DNA of 64,000 nt from Clostridioides sp. ES-S-0010-02 (GTDB lineage Bacteria > Bacillota > Clostridia > Peptostreptococcales > Peptostreptococcaceae): the NCBI GenBank assembly GCA_020641055.1, contig CP067345.1, positions 636,001 to 700,000 of the forward strand, written 5' to 3'. Under the pieces are notes generated by a model. The model saw nothing but the letters and a program-made list of their open reading frames with translations, ran no database searches and was not told the DNA's origin. Every line of letters starts with the position of its first letter. Position 1 is the stretch's first letter. Of this stretch, positions 36,492-44,962 are shown in pieces. A program made the translations under genes and the position numbers.

Positions 36492-36929
36492 TATAGTAAC
36501 CTCCATTTATTTTTGTTAATTTTTCCAAGTAAGGTTTTTATTTAAAAGATTATATTAGTTTTAAAAATATATTTAGATAAAATCTATTTATATAAAATAT
36601 ATTTACGTTATGTTTACAAAAAACATATTCACATATAGAAGAATTGTTTTAATTATTTTATCATTAATTTAGAAAAAAGTCATTGTCTTTAGAAGTAGAA
36701 CATGAGAATTCTGGTAAAAATAACACTGAAAATTTAATGTAGCTTTATCAAGGTATTAGTACTTGTATATTTACAACCTAGTGCAGAAAGCTCACTCTTT
36801 TAGGTGTGGATGGATAGCATAGATAGTGTATAAAAATATTGACATTAAGGGATTAACATACTATAATTATTTAAACATAAATATAAACATAAACATAAAA
36901 ACAAAAATAAATACTTATGAGGTGATGTA
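36492..36929. other. Intergenic region, possible IS200/IS605-type right-end remnant
   Basis: No intact gene. Around 36765-36815 a plus-strand frame reads QPSAESSLF and stops within GCTCACTCTTTTAGGTGTGG, which resembles the end of a TnpB gene and its right-end sequence. The rest is AT-rich spacer. The assignment is weak. Confidence 0.25.
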
Positions 36930-37160
36930 ATGAGATTTGATATGGATAATCTGTTATATATACTAATTTATATGACATTATTAGTATCTATCCTTGGATG
37001 CATAATTTACTTTTGTAAAGACCTCTTATATCATAAAATTAAATATGTTTTAAGGAAAAACATATTTATAAATAGATTTACATATTCTGAAAAAAGATTG
37101 CCTAAGCATTATATTGTTTTTCAAAAATATGATATTTGGAGGTATTATAGTATATTTTAA
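36930..37160 (+). CDS. Small membrane protein preceding a YidC homologue
   Basis: 76 residues: one membrane helix (about residues 7-28, [21 protein letters not shown]) followed by a basic tail ([15 protein letters not shown]). GAGGTGATGTA lies before ATG. It is 53 bases upstream of a YidC-like gene and likely co-transcribed. I do not recognise the family. It might be an insertase partner or substrate (inference). Confidence 0.6.
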   Translation: MRFDMDNLLYILIYMTLLVSILGCIIYFCKDLLYHKIKYVLRKNIFINRFTYSEKRLPKHYIVFQKYDIWRYYSIF

Positions 37161-37213
37161 TTTGAAATGATTCTATTACAGTTCAAGAATTTAAAATAAA
37201 AGGAGAGAATAGA

Positions 37214-37864
37214 ATGGATTTCATTTCAAATATACTACAAGAGGTATTAAATATATTATTTAGTTTTACAGGAGATTTTGGGATTGCAATAGTACTTATA
37301 ACTTTAATAGTAAAGTTGATGCTAATGCCATTGTCATTAAAACAAAGATTTTCTATGAAAAAACAACAAGAATTGGCAGAAAAGATGGAACATATAAAAG
37401 AAAAATATAAGGATAATGCTAAAGAACTTGAAAAGCAACTACAGATGCACTCTGTGGAAAGTATGAAGAGTATGATTGGGTGTTCCACAATTTTACTACA
37501 AATGCCAGTAATATATGCACTGTATCATGTATGCTTAAACATGCCAAAGGGATTTACGACAGTTATAATTCCTTGGATTGCTAATTTAAATACAGCTGAT
37601 AATTTATTTATACTACCTTGTATATACACATTAACTATGCTAGCTCCAAATTTAATAAATTATATACCATATTTTAAGGTGAGTTCTCAAAGAACATTTA
37701 ATAAACAAACGATTATAATGACTACTATAACGAGTCTTATAATAACTGTTAGAACTCCAGTAGCCCTAGGTCTATATTTTATAACAAGTGCAATTTATGC
37801 ATTAATTGAAGAGATTTGCTTTAGAATATATTTTAATCAAAAAAATAAACTAGTATTAAAATAA
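37214..37864 (+). CDS. YidC/Oxa1-family membrane insertase paralogue
   Basis: 216 residues, a short Gram-positive YidC without signal peptide or lipobox. After an amphipathic start come FGIAIVLITLIVKLMLMPLSLKQRFSMKKQQ (TM1 and start of the C1 coiled loop, rich in K/E), IGCSTILLQMPVIYALYHVC (TM2) and three more helices, ending in a basic tail. In TM1 the conserved hydrophilic-groove Arg of YidC is replaced by Lys (LIVKLML). Canonical YidC is encoded near rpmH-rnpA, so this is a second copy, perhaps with special substrates together with the small membrane protein upstream. A terminator follows. Confidence 0.85.
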   Translation: MDFISNILQEVLNILFSFTGDFGIAIVLITLIVKLMLMPLSLKQRFSMKKQQELAEKMEHIKEKYKDNAKELEKQLQMHSVESMKSMIGCSTILLQMPVIYALYHVCLNMPKGFTTVIIPWIANLNTADNLFILPCIYTLTMLAPNLINYIPYFKVSSQRTFNKQTIIMTTITSLIITVRTPVALGLYFITSAIYALIEEICFRIYFNQKNKLVLK

Positions 37865-37888
37865 TATAATAAGTATTTTATAAATTCT

Positions 37889-37930
37889 TAGCCTGCCAAC
37901 ATGAATCAAAGTTGGCAGGCTATTTTTATA
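37889..37930 (+). terminator. Terminator after the YidC paralogue
   Basis: A perfect 12-bp stem TAGCCTGCCAAC / GTTGGCAGGCTA is followed by TTTTTAT. Confidence 0.9.
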
Positions 37931-38035
37931 AATTGGTAGGTTATTTTTATAAACATATTATTTTCTAAAAAATAGTTACAAAATAAATTAATATAAACTA
38001 AAATAAAGTTAAAAAACTGAGATGATAAAATAATA

Positions 38036-38341
38036 ATGGCTAAAATATTAGTAGTAGAAGATGAAAAAAGAATGCAAGATATCATTGTAGAATATATGCA
38101 AAAAGGAGGATATACTTGCATAACTGCTGATGATGGAGTAGAAGCACTTACAATAGTGAAGAATAATGATATAGATTTAATGATATTGGATATTATGATG
38201 CCATATTTAGATGGATTCTCAGTATGTAGAGTTTCACGTGAAATGACTAATATACCTATTATTATGTTGACAGCTAAAGGTGAAGAAGAAGATAAATTAA
38301 AAGGCTATGAGTATGGGGCTGATGATTATAAAATGTTATGA
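38036..38341 (+). pseudogene. Truncated response regulator (receiver domain only)
   Basis: 101 residues. ILVVEDEKRMQ, DLMILDIMMPYLDG (phosphoacceptor Asp) and MLTAKGEEED are intact, but the frame stops at GADDYKML just where the TKPF lysine and last helix should be. Without that Lys the receiver is unlikely to work, and no DNA-binding domain follows. The ribosome site is weak. A dead OmpR-type DNA-binding domain lies on the opposite strand at 31645-31880. Confidence 0.8.
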
Positions 38342-38579
38342 TGTATGAGAGTATCTCATTAAAATGATTTTTTATAAAAAGATTGTTCAAAAACTTCATG
38401 ATTTCAATAATCACAGATTTAGGAGTATAGAGAAGCTTTTTATCAAGAATAGGAGAAATATTTTATTTTCAACATGGTATAGTGGGGAAGATGTAAGCCT
38501 TAAATGTAGTTAAAGTAGAGTAGTTAAAGAATTAAGAAGACTCAATAATTAAGAATATTATAGAAAGGAATAATGTATT

Positions 38580-38996
38580 ATGAAAATGCCCAATAAGATT
38601 GAAAATATTATGTTTGCTCCCTGTGGGATGAACTGTAAAGTCTGTTATGAACATTGTTATTCAAAGAAACCTTGTCAGGGATGTTATGCAGGTGACTTGG
38701 GGAAACCAGAACATTGCAGAAAGTGTAATATAAAAGAGTGTACAAAGATAGAAAAGATTACATACTGTTTTGAGTGTGAAAAATTTCCATGCAAATTGGT
38801 CAAAAACTTGGAAAAAAGTTACAATAAAAGATACGAAGAGAGCCTTATAAAAAATAATATTTTAGCTAAAGAGTCTGGAATAACTACTTTGATGGAAGCA
38901 GAATTAAAAAAATGGACTTGTATTTATTGTGGTGGCATTATTTCTTTACATGACTCTGAATGTTCTGAGTGTCATGCTAAAAAGGAATCAAAATAA
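38580..38996 (+). CDS. Cys-rich DUF3795-family protein
   Basis: 138 residues with about 18 Cys. FAPCGMNCKVCYEHCYSKKPCQGC, CRKCNIKECTK and CFECEKFPC are the DUF3795-type metal-binding clusters. A C-terminal CIYCGGIISLHDSECSECH adds a rubredoxin-like zinc pair. Function unknown; such proteins are thought to bind zinc or Fe-S. AAAGG lies upstream of ATG. It is a monocistronic gene with a strong hairpin after it. Confidence 0.75.
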   Translation: MKMPNKIENIMFAPCGMNCKVCYEHCYSKKPCQGCYAGDLGKPEHCRKCNIKECTKIEKITYCFECEKFPCKLVKNLEKSYNKRYEESLIKNNILAKESGITTLMEAELKKWTCIYCGGIISLHDSECSECHAKKESK

Positions 38997-39023
38997 TAAT
39001 AGTCTTATTGGCATATAGCTTTT

Positions 39024-39073
39024 CTCCGTTTCATTTAATTCTTGATGAAAATGAATATGTAAATGAAACGGAG
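39024..39073 (+). terminator. Hairpin after the DUF3795 gene
   Basis: A 14-bp perfect stem CTCCGTTTCATTTA / TAAATGAAACGGAG has a 22-base loop and a weak tail. Confidence 0.65.
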
Positions 39074-39173
39074 GTCTATAAAATTTGAACTAGGTTAATT
39101 AAAACTATTGTAGTGATTAAAACTATCTTAGTGTATTATGTATAAAAATCAAAATAGAACAATTAAAATTTAT

Positions 39174-39257
39174 CTAGTATATTACCTAGTTTATTTAGTG
39201 TATTACTTAATTTTTTTAGTATATTATTTAGTTTCTTTAGCATATTATTTAATTTCT
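39174..39257. repeat. Four tandem 21-bp repeats at the 3' end of the MFS gene
   Basis: Units of the form TTAGTATATTATTTAGTTTCT start at about 39174, 39195, 39216 and 39237, an exact 21-bp period with a few substitutions. The last unit enters the final codons and stop of the MFS gene on the minus strand. Confidence 0.65.
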
Positions 39258-40495
39258 TTTGATTTAAAGATGCCTTGCTTATAAAATTGTCCTGAATAAG
39301 GAATAGATAAAGCAAAAAATGCAATTATTACACCTGAAACAATAATCAAGAAATTAATAGATACCATATCAGCAAGTGGTCCAAAGAGTATCATCCCAAG
39401 AGGTATAAGACCAGTATATATAATAGTAGGTAAGCCCAATACACGACCTTGCATTTCTGGTACTACATGTTCTTGCAACATGGTCATAGCTGTTGCTTGA
39501 ATAATTGGGATTGAAAAACTGGTAAAAAACATGAATATGAAAAATTGCCAAGCTTGTGTAACAGAGCCCAAAATAATAGAAAAGATAGCATAAGATAACA
39601 TTGCCAAGAAAAATGTCTTATTTCGATTTTTAAAGCCACCAAATATTCCTATAACTAATCCACCTAGAACCATACCTGAAAAGCCAATCATTTCAATAAT
39701 AGATAGATAAATATACCCCTTACCAAATGTACGCTCAATCAATAATCCTATAAGAAAGCCTGATGGTACGCAAAGAAAAATGAAAGCGCCATAAGTAAAA
39801 ACTACTTTTCTAATAAATTTATCCGAAAAAGAGTATTTTATTCCAGATATCATGTCTGTTAAAAATGATACTTTTTCAGTTTGTTTTATTATATTATGTT
39901 TAGATATTTTAATGAAGCAGAGTAATACAATAGCAATAATTGCAGTAATAATATCAATTAAAAGTACTTGAGATATTTTATTTCCTAGACCAAGAATTGC
40001 TGCGGATACAATAGGAACTATAAATTGAACTATAGATTGAAGACTGCCATTCATACCATTAAAACGCATTAAGTGTTCCTCTGGCACAAGTTGAGGAATC
40101 AGTGCATTTACAGCAGGTGTCTGTACACCACTTCCTAAAGAACGAATAATAGATACAACAGCAATTGCGATTAATTCATTTTCTCCTTTAATTCCTGACA
40201 TCATAAGCATAAGTAGTATTAGTGTAGAAGCAGCGATTATAGTATCAGATACAATGATGAGTATTTTTCGATTATAGTAATCTGCCCATACACCTGCAAA
40301 AAAAGATATTAGCATTTGTGGTATGAAGGAGCATACAGTTAAGATTGTTACCCATATGCCTGATGACGTTTGAAGTGTGATATACCATATCATTGCCATC
40401 TGTACAAGTGATGAACCAAATAGGGAAATATATTGGCTCACTAAAAAGGTAAGGATTTTTTGCTTCCATGTAAAATGAGTATTTTTGTTTTCCAT
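39245..40495 (-). CDS. MFS transporter (macrolide/multidrug efflux type)
   Basis: About 416 residues with 12 membrane helices, of the MefA/enterobactin-exporter MFS group (FAGVWADYYNRKILIIVSD, GVQTPAVNALIPQLVPEE, MQGRVLG in the second half). ATG 40495 is chosen because AAAGGAGG lies 6 bases upstream and the residues before it do not belong to the family. It is downstream of, and co-directional with, a double-MerR regulator gene, separated by 85 bases that hold a 16-bp inverted repeat overlapping the ribosome site. The likely role is regulated drug export across the cytoplasmic membrane. Confidence 0.9.
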   Translation of the reverse strand: MENKNTHFTWKQKILTFLVSQYISLFGSSLVQMAMIWYITLQTSSGIWVTILTVCSFIPQMLISFFAGVWADYYNRKILIIVSDTIIAASTLILLMLMMSGIKGENELIAIAVVSIIRSLGSGVQTPAVNALIPQLVPEEHLMRFNGMNGSLQSIVQFIVPIVSAAILGLGNKISQVLLIDIITAIIAIVLLCFIKISKHNIIKQTEKVSFLTDMISGIKYSFSDKFIRKVVFTYGAFIFLCVPSGFLIGLLIERTFGKGYIYLSIIEMIGFSGMVLGGLVIGIFGGFKNRNKTFFLAMLSYAIFSIILGSVTQAWQFFIFMFFTSFSIPIIQATAMTMLQEHVVPEMQGRVLGLPTIIYTGLIPLGMILFGPLADMVSINFLIIVSGVIIAFFALSIPYSGQFYKQGIFKSKEIK

Positions 40496-40505
40496 TCTAT
40501 TCCTC

Positions 40506-40560
40506 CTTTGATTTGTGTGTTTAATTTTTCTTGCTCTTAAGAATAACACACAAATCAAAG
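40506..40560 (-). promoter_or_regulatory. 16-bp inverted repeat overlapping the MFS ribosome site
   Basis: Arms CTTTGATTTGTGTGTT (40506-40521) and AACACACAAATCAAAG (40545-40560) are perfect complements 23 bases apart. The arm next to the gene overlaps the AAAGGAGG site, so a transcript hairpin would hide the ribosome site. It may also be an attenuator or operator. Confidence 0.65.
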
Positions 40561-40582
40561 TATGGAGTTAGAGTGGAGGGTT
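40557..40582 (-). promoter_or_regulatory. MerR-type promoter element, copy next to the MFS gene
   Basis: 26 bases match a second element at 41382-41407 in 23 positions. Read on the minus strand, TTCTTA-19-TACTTT gives the long spacer expected for a MerR target, with CCCTCCACT inside. Confidence 0.5.
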
Positions 40583-41327
40583 AAGAAAATTGTTCTTTCA
40601 TGCTTTGAAGATGAGATTTCATTGATTTTGCATTGTATTCCGCCTCTTTCAATGAGGTTATCAATTTGTCACATACTGAGATAATTTCATCATCGTCTTT
40701 TGGAGTATCAATAATATTTTTAATATTAGCATTGGGATTACAAGACAAAGCATTTAACATTCTTAAAATAGCTGAAAGAGAATAGTTTGCAGAGCGTAAC
40801 GAATTAATAATTTTAAGGCGCTTTATATCTTCATCAGTATATACACGATAACCATTTTGCTTTCTTTTTACTTTTAATAACCCGTTCATTTCCCAATTTC
40901 TTAAAGTATCTATTGTAACCTTTAAGTGTTCTGAGGTTTCTTTTCTAGTTAAAAATAACTTGTCTGTCTCTTGTGTGTTTCCATTTAAAATTTCTTTAAC
41001 AATATTGATTGCTTCCTCAGCATTTGATTTTTCTATTTCTAATTGTTGTAAGTAATGACTAACAAGAGAAATAGCTTTGTCAAAATCTTTATTTGCTGAT
41101 GTTCTGACAATCTCAATTGCATTTTTTCTCAATCCTCTTTGTGTAACTTCAATTTTTAAGGCTGTACGAGCAAATTTAAATTGCTCTATATGAAAATCGT
41201 TAAAAATACGATAGCCATTAGGATTACGCTTAGGTTTAGGTATTAGTTCAAGTTCTTCATATAAACGTACTGTATTAGGATGTATACCAATTAAATCTGC
41301 TATTTCTGATGTTGTGTAGGTATTCAT
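40581..41327 (-). CDS. MerR-type regulator with two DNA-binding domains in one chain
   Basis: 248 residues. The first MerR winged helix is at residues 1-70 (YTTSEIADLIGIHPNTVRLYEELELIPKPKRNPNGYRIF), followed by helices at 80-115. A second MerR domain is at about 123-195 (LTRKETSEHLKVTIDTLRNWEMNGLLKVKRKQNGYRVY), then a final coiled helix. A normal MerR protein has one such domain and dimerises; here one chain may act as a built-in pseudo-dimer. It probably controls itself and the MFS pump, since near-identical 26-bp elements precede both genes. Confidence 0.88.
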   Translation of the reverse strand: MNTYTTSEIADLIGIHPNTVRLYEELELIPKPKRNPNGYRIFNDFHIEQFKFARTALKIEVTQRGLRKNAIEIVRTSANKDFDKAISLVSHYLQQLEIEKSNAEEAINIVKEILNGNTQETDKLFLTRKETSEHLKVTIDTLRNWEMNGLLKVKRKQNGYRVYTDEDIKRLKIINSLRSANYSLSAILRMLNALSCNPNANIKNIIDTPKDDDEIISVCDKLITSLKEAEYNAKSMKSHLQSMKEQFS

Positions 41328-41381
41328 TTATATTCAACTCCTCTTGTGTGTATATAGCATCAACAATAATATCACTAAACG

Positions 41382-41407
41382 AAAGTCTGGTGTTATAGTG
41401 GAGGGTT
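41382..41407 (-). promoter_or_regulatory. MerR-type promoter element, copy upstream of the regulator gene
   Basis: 23 of 26 bases are shared with the element at 40557-40582. On the minus strand a 19-base spacer separates ATAACA and GACTTT-like hexamers. It lies 55 bases upstream of the double-MerR start. Confidence 0.5.
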
Positions 41408-41429
41408 GTTATAATAATTCCATATACAA

Positions 41430-42452
41430 CTATTCTATTATAGAAGTAAGTATATGTTTTTTAATAAGCTGCCATCTATCACGAGGTTTAAAAACTATCT
41501 TAGATGGTATTGCTATAACCAAATCGTACTTTGGTATACAACAGATGGCATTTCCTCCAGCTCCCATTGCTGAATACCAAAGAACTCCATCTTCTTCACA
41601 TAGCCACCATAGATAACCATACTCATTGGAATTCATTTTGGTTGATTCTTCAATCCATGATTTAGATATAATACGTTTATTATTCCAAATACCATCATTT
41701 AAATACAGAGAACCAAATCGTAACATATCTCTGGCACTCAATGTAAGTCCCCAGCCACCAGCAGTATTACCTTGTCTGTCTTTTGCCCAACCTTTAAGAT
41801 TTTTTCCAAATAAATCTTCAAAATCAAAATTTTCTATATCATAATCGGGTATTTCTCTCATACCAATAGGTTTGAATAGATGTTCATTAGCAAACTCACG
41901 AGCACACTTTCCTGTAGTATTTGTAATAATAGCTGAAAGTAGGTGAACTCCAGCTGAAGAATATTTGAAAGTTCCAATGTTTTTGTTTTGACCAAGTTGA
42001 TTTAGGGCATATTTTACCCAATCTCGTTGTTTAGAAAGTCTCTCTAATGATTCAGTTGTATTTTTAAAAGGGTATGGTGCAGTCATCGTAAGCAAGTGGC
42101 GTATAGTTACTGCTTTTTTGTATATATCAGCAGGGCTACAATTATATTCAGGAAAAAAATCAACAACTTTTTGCTCAACATCCTTTATATAACCCTTGTC
42201 TATTGCGATACCAATTAGGGCTGATATGATACTTTTTGTGACAGATGCAACATGAAAAGTATCGTCAGCATTATAACCATTATAATATTTTTCAAAGACG
42301 ATACTTCCTCTTCTTGCTATGATTATTGCGTTTATATTGCTATATTGTGAGATTATTAAAGGTTCAAGCTGTGAAAGTTTTTTTGAATCCATTCCAACAC
42401 TTGAAGGGTCTATATTTTCAAATTTCAAATCTAAGCAGTAGCCTTTATCCAT
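41430..42452 (-). CDS. Serine hydrolase of the beta-lactamase (class C / PBP-like) family
   Basis: 340 residues. The SxxK motif is in ASVTKSIISALIG (about residue 70), the YxN-equivalent is FKYSSAGVHLL, and the late conserved segment is YGYLWWLCEEDGVLWYSAMGAGGN (HTG-equivalent). There is no signal peptide, so it is probably a cytoplasmic esterase or peptidase-like enzyme rather than a secreted beta-lactamase. Its ATG overlaps the stop of the UvrA-like gene (TAATG) and GGAGG lies 8 bases upstream, so the two are co-translated. A functional link with a UvrA-like ATPase suggests a drug-resistance or detoxification unit (inference). Confidence 0.87.
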   Translation of the reverse strand: MDKGYCLDLKFENIDPSSVGMDSKKLSQLEPLIISQYSNINAIIIARRGSIVFEKYYNGYNADDTFHVASVTKSIISALIGIAIDKGYIKDVEQKVVDFFPEYNCSPADIYKKAVTIRHLLTMTAPYPFKNTTESLERLSKQRDWVKYALNQLGQNKNIGTFKYSSAGVHLLSAIITNTTGKCAREFANEHLFKPIGMREIPDYDIENFDFEDLFGKNLKGWAKDRQGNTAGGWGLTLSARDMLRFGSLYLNDGIWNNKRIISKSWIEESTKMNSNEYGYLWWLCEEDGVLWYSAMGAGGNAICCIPKYDLVIAIPSKIVFKPRDRWQLIKKHILTSIIE

Positions 42453-44872
42453 TATAAATACCTCCCTGTTATAGACTTTGAGTTTTCTTTTAGTTGTTGA
42501 GGAGAACCCTCTGCAATGATATATCCGCCTTTGTCTCCTCCTTCTGGACCAAGTTCAATAATCCAGTCACAAGTATTTAGAACTTCTATATCATGTTCAA
42601 CAACAATTACAGAATTTCCATTTTCGATTAATTCATCCAACAATTGAATTAGTTTAGCAGTATCATACAGACTTAGACCAGTAGTGGGTTCATCCAACAC
42701 ATAGAGTATATTGCCTTTTCGTTTTTTACCAATCTCTTTTGCAAGCTTGATTCTTTGAGATTCTCCACCACTTAAAGTAGGGGTAGGTTGACCTAGCTTT
42801 ATATAACCCATACCAATTTGTTCTAGTACTTTTAAGTGTGAAACAATATTTGGAGTATCTTCAAAAAAAACAACAGCTTCAGATACACTCATATTTAAGA
42901 CATCATAGATATTTTTATTCTTATATTTAATGGATAGGGATTCATCATTAAATCTTTTTCCATGACACTCACTGCATATACTGTCCATACTTAAATTATT
43001 TCCCAACCAGATTTTTTCATATCCACTACCACTACACTTAGGACAAGCACCTTTTGAATTGAATGAAAAATGCCCAGCAGTGAAATTTTGTTTTATTGAT
43101 TCTGGTTGACCTGCAAATAAAACACGTATCTTATCCCATATCCCAATATAAGAGGCAGGAGTTGAGTTCATATTTCTACCAATAGGAGTTTGAGATATTT
43201 CTGAATATCCAGAGATATATTGTGTACCACTTAATTTATCAGCAATAGTTTCTACAATTGTATAATCATCCTCATTACTTACTTCATTTTCTTTAATAGT
43301 GGTTTTATTATTACTTGCTTGATTGTTGAAGTAACTTCTAAGAAGAGGGAGTAATGTATCTGATATAAGGGAACTTTTTCCACTACCAGATTTTCCAGCT
43401 ATTCCAACCATAGCACCTAAAGGTAATGATGCAGTAACGTTTTTAAGATTATTTGTACTTGCATTTTGAACAACTATACAATGCATTTTTTCAATGTCCG
43501 TAATATTTTTAGATGATGTTCTAGTAGGCATGGAGTATTTTCCTGAGATATATTGTCCAGTAATTGATTCATTTGACTTAAGTAGACCTTCTAAATCTCC
43601 TTGATATATTAATTGTCCACCTTCAATACCAGCTTTTGGCCCTATATCAATAATATGTTCTGCCATACTAATTGTATTTTTGTCGTGTTCAACTACAATG
43701 ACAGTGTTACCTAAATCTTTTAAATCTTTAATGGATTTTAGAATGTCGATTTTTTCGGATTCATGTAATCCCGCAGTTGGTTCGTCAAGTACGTAAATTA
43801 ATGAGTCCATCTCTGAATCAAGGTGAGAATTTAAAAATAGCCTTTGTATTTCTCCGCCACTTAAAGTTGACATCTCTCTGTACAAGGACAGATGACCTAG
43901 TCGTGCCCTTATTAGATTATTTGTCTTAATTAAAATATCAGCTATTAAATTTTTACCTAGAATAGTTAGTTTGTCTTGATTCAATAATGACTTTAGGAAT
44001 TCATGAACTTCTAAAATGCTCATCTTTCCAAGTTCACCAATATGCTTTCCATTTAATAAAACTTGGCGTGCTTCTTCACCAATTTTAAAACCATGGCACT
44101 CAGAACAAGTAGTCATTCTATAAATACCATTTAAGTCTTCACCTCTTTGGTGACGACCATGAAGTACTTTTGCTAAAGAAGAACTTTGTTTTCCATTTTC
44201 ATAGTGACCATATAGTACCTCGTTTTGTACTTCCTCAGGCAATTGTAAGAATGGTATATCTAAGTAATCTTTGAACTTCTTAGATAACACTCTCAAATAT
44301 CCTGGTGTGATTTGGGCTCTATCCAAAACTTTTTTTAGGGTAGTGCGCTTATCCAAGATAAGTTTTTCAATATTAATCTCAAAGTATGCTCCACGTCCAG
44401 AACATTTCATACACATTCCATCTGAAGAGGTATATGAGAAATAACTTGGTCTTAAGCGTTCTTCTTTATTACCACAATTATTACAAATAAGATTGTTGTC
44501 TACAGGAGTGTTACACGCAGAACATATTACTTGTCCTTCTCCTGAATATAATAGTGTAAGCATACTAATAATATTGGTTCTAGTACCTACTGTTGAACGA
44601 GGATTACTCTGACGGATGATATTTTGTTTAACAGCTATAGTAGGAGCTAATCCTTGAATATTGTCAAATTTATTCTCATTATCAATGCCTGAAAGTATGC
44701 CTAAGGACTGTAAGTACTGTTTACGCCCCTCCTCAAATACAATATCGAACATAAGACTGGATTTACCTGAACCACTAACACCTGTTGCAACTACAAGCTT
44801 ATTTTTGGGGATAGAGATATTTATATTTTTTAGGTTATGTATTTTTGCACCTTTGATTTTTATTTCTTTCAT
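42452..44872 (-). CDS. UvrA-like ABC ATPase, second short paralogue
   Basis: 806 residues. Tandem ABC modules are visible with GVSGSGKSSLMFD (first Walker A), zinc motifs CSACNTP...CNNCGN, CMKCSGRG and CSECHGFKIG, LSGGEIQRLFL, then GIAGKSGSGKSSLIS (second Walker A), CPKCSGSGYE...CSECHGKRF, LSGGESQRIKLAKEI and YVLDEPTTGLS. It is about 130 residues shorter than true UvrA and belongs with UvrA2/drug-resistance paralogues. GAGGTG lies 7 bases before ATG. It forms an operon with the serine hydrolase. An AraC/GyrI drug-sensing regulator on the same strand lies just upstream. Confidence 0.87.
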   Translation of the reverse strand: MKEIKIKGAKIHNLKNINISIPKNKLVVATGVSGSGKSSLMFDIVFEEGRKQYLQSLGILSGIDNENKFDNIQGLAPTIAVKQNIIRQSNPRSTVGTRTNIISMLTLLYSGEGQVICSACNTPVDNNLICNNCGNKEERLRPSYFSYTSSDGMCMKCSGRGAYFEINIEKLILDKRTTLKKVLDRAQITPGYLRVLSKKFKDYLDIPFLQLPEEVQNEVLYGHYENGKQSSSLAKVLHGRHQRGEDLNGIYRMTTCSECHGFKIGEEARQVLLNGKHIGELGKMSILEVHEFLKSLLNQDKLTILGKNLIADILIKTNNLIRARLGHLSLYREMSTLSGGEIQRLFLNSHLDSEMDSLIYVLDEPTAGLHESEKIDILKSIKDLKDLGNTVIVVEHDKNTISMAEHIIDIGPKAGIEGGQLIYQGDLEGLLKSNESITGQYISGKYSMPTRTSSKNITDIEKMHCIVVQNASTNNLKNVTASLPLGAMVGIAGKSGSGKSSLISDTLLPLLRSYFNNQASNNKTTIKENEVSNEDDYTIVETIADKLSGTQYISGYSEISQTPIGRNMNSTPASYIGIWDKIRVLFAGQPESIKQNFTAGHFSFNSKGACPKCSGSGYEKIWLGNNLSMDSICSECHGKRFNDESLSIKYKNKNIYDVLNMSVSEAVVFFEDTPNIVSHLKVLEQIGMGYIKLGQPTPTLSGGESQRIKLAKEIGKKRKGNILYVLDEPTTGLSLYDTAKLIQLLDELIENGNSVIVVEHDIEVLNTCDWIIELGPEGGDKGGYIIAEGSPQQLKENSKSITGRYL

Positions 44873-44962
44873 TAATTCACCTCATTTTATTAATTTTATC
44901 AAACTATAAAATTGGTATGTTTTAATCATTAATATAAGAAGAGGTTAAGCGAAATCATAGTA

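Noticed and set aside
39174-39257. 21-bp repeats considered as replication iterons
   Set aside because: No Rep gene next to them; they run into the end of a transporter gene.
40496-40558. Longer start of the MFS gene at 40558
   Set aside because: The extra residues are basic and unrelated to the family, and the AAAGGAGG site fits ATG 40495.
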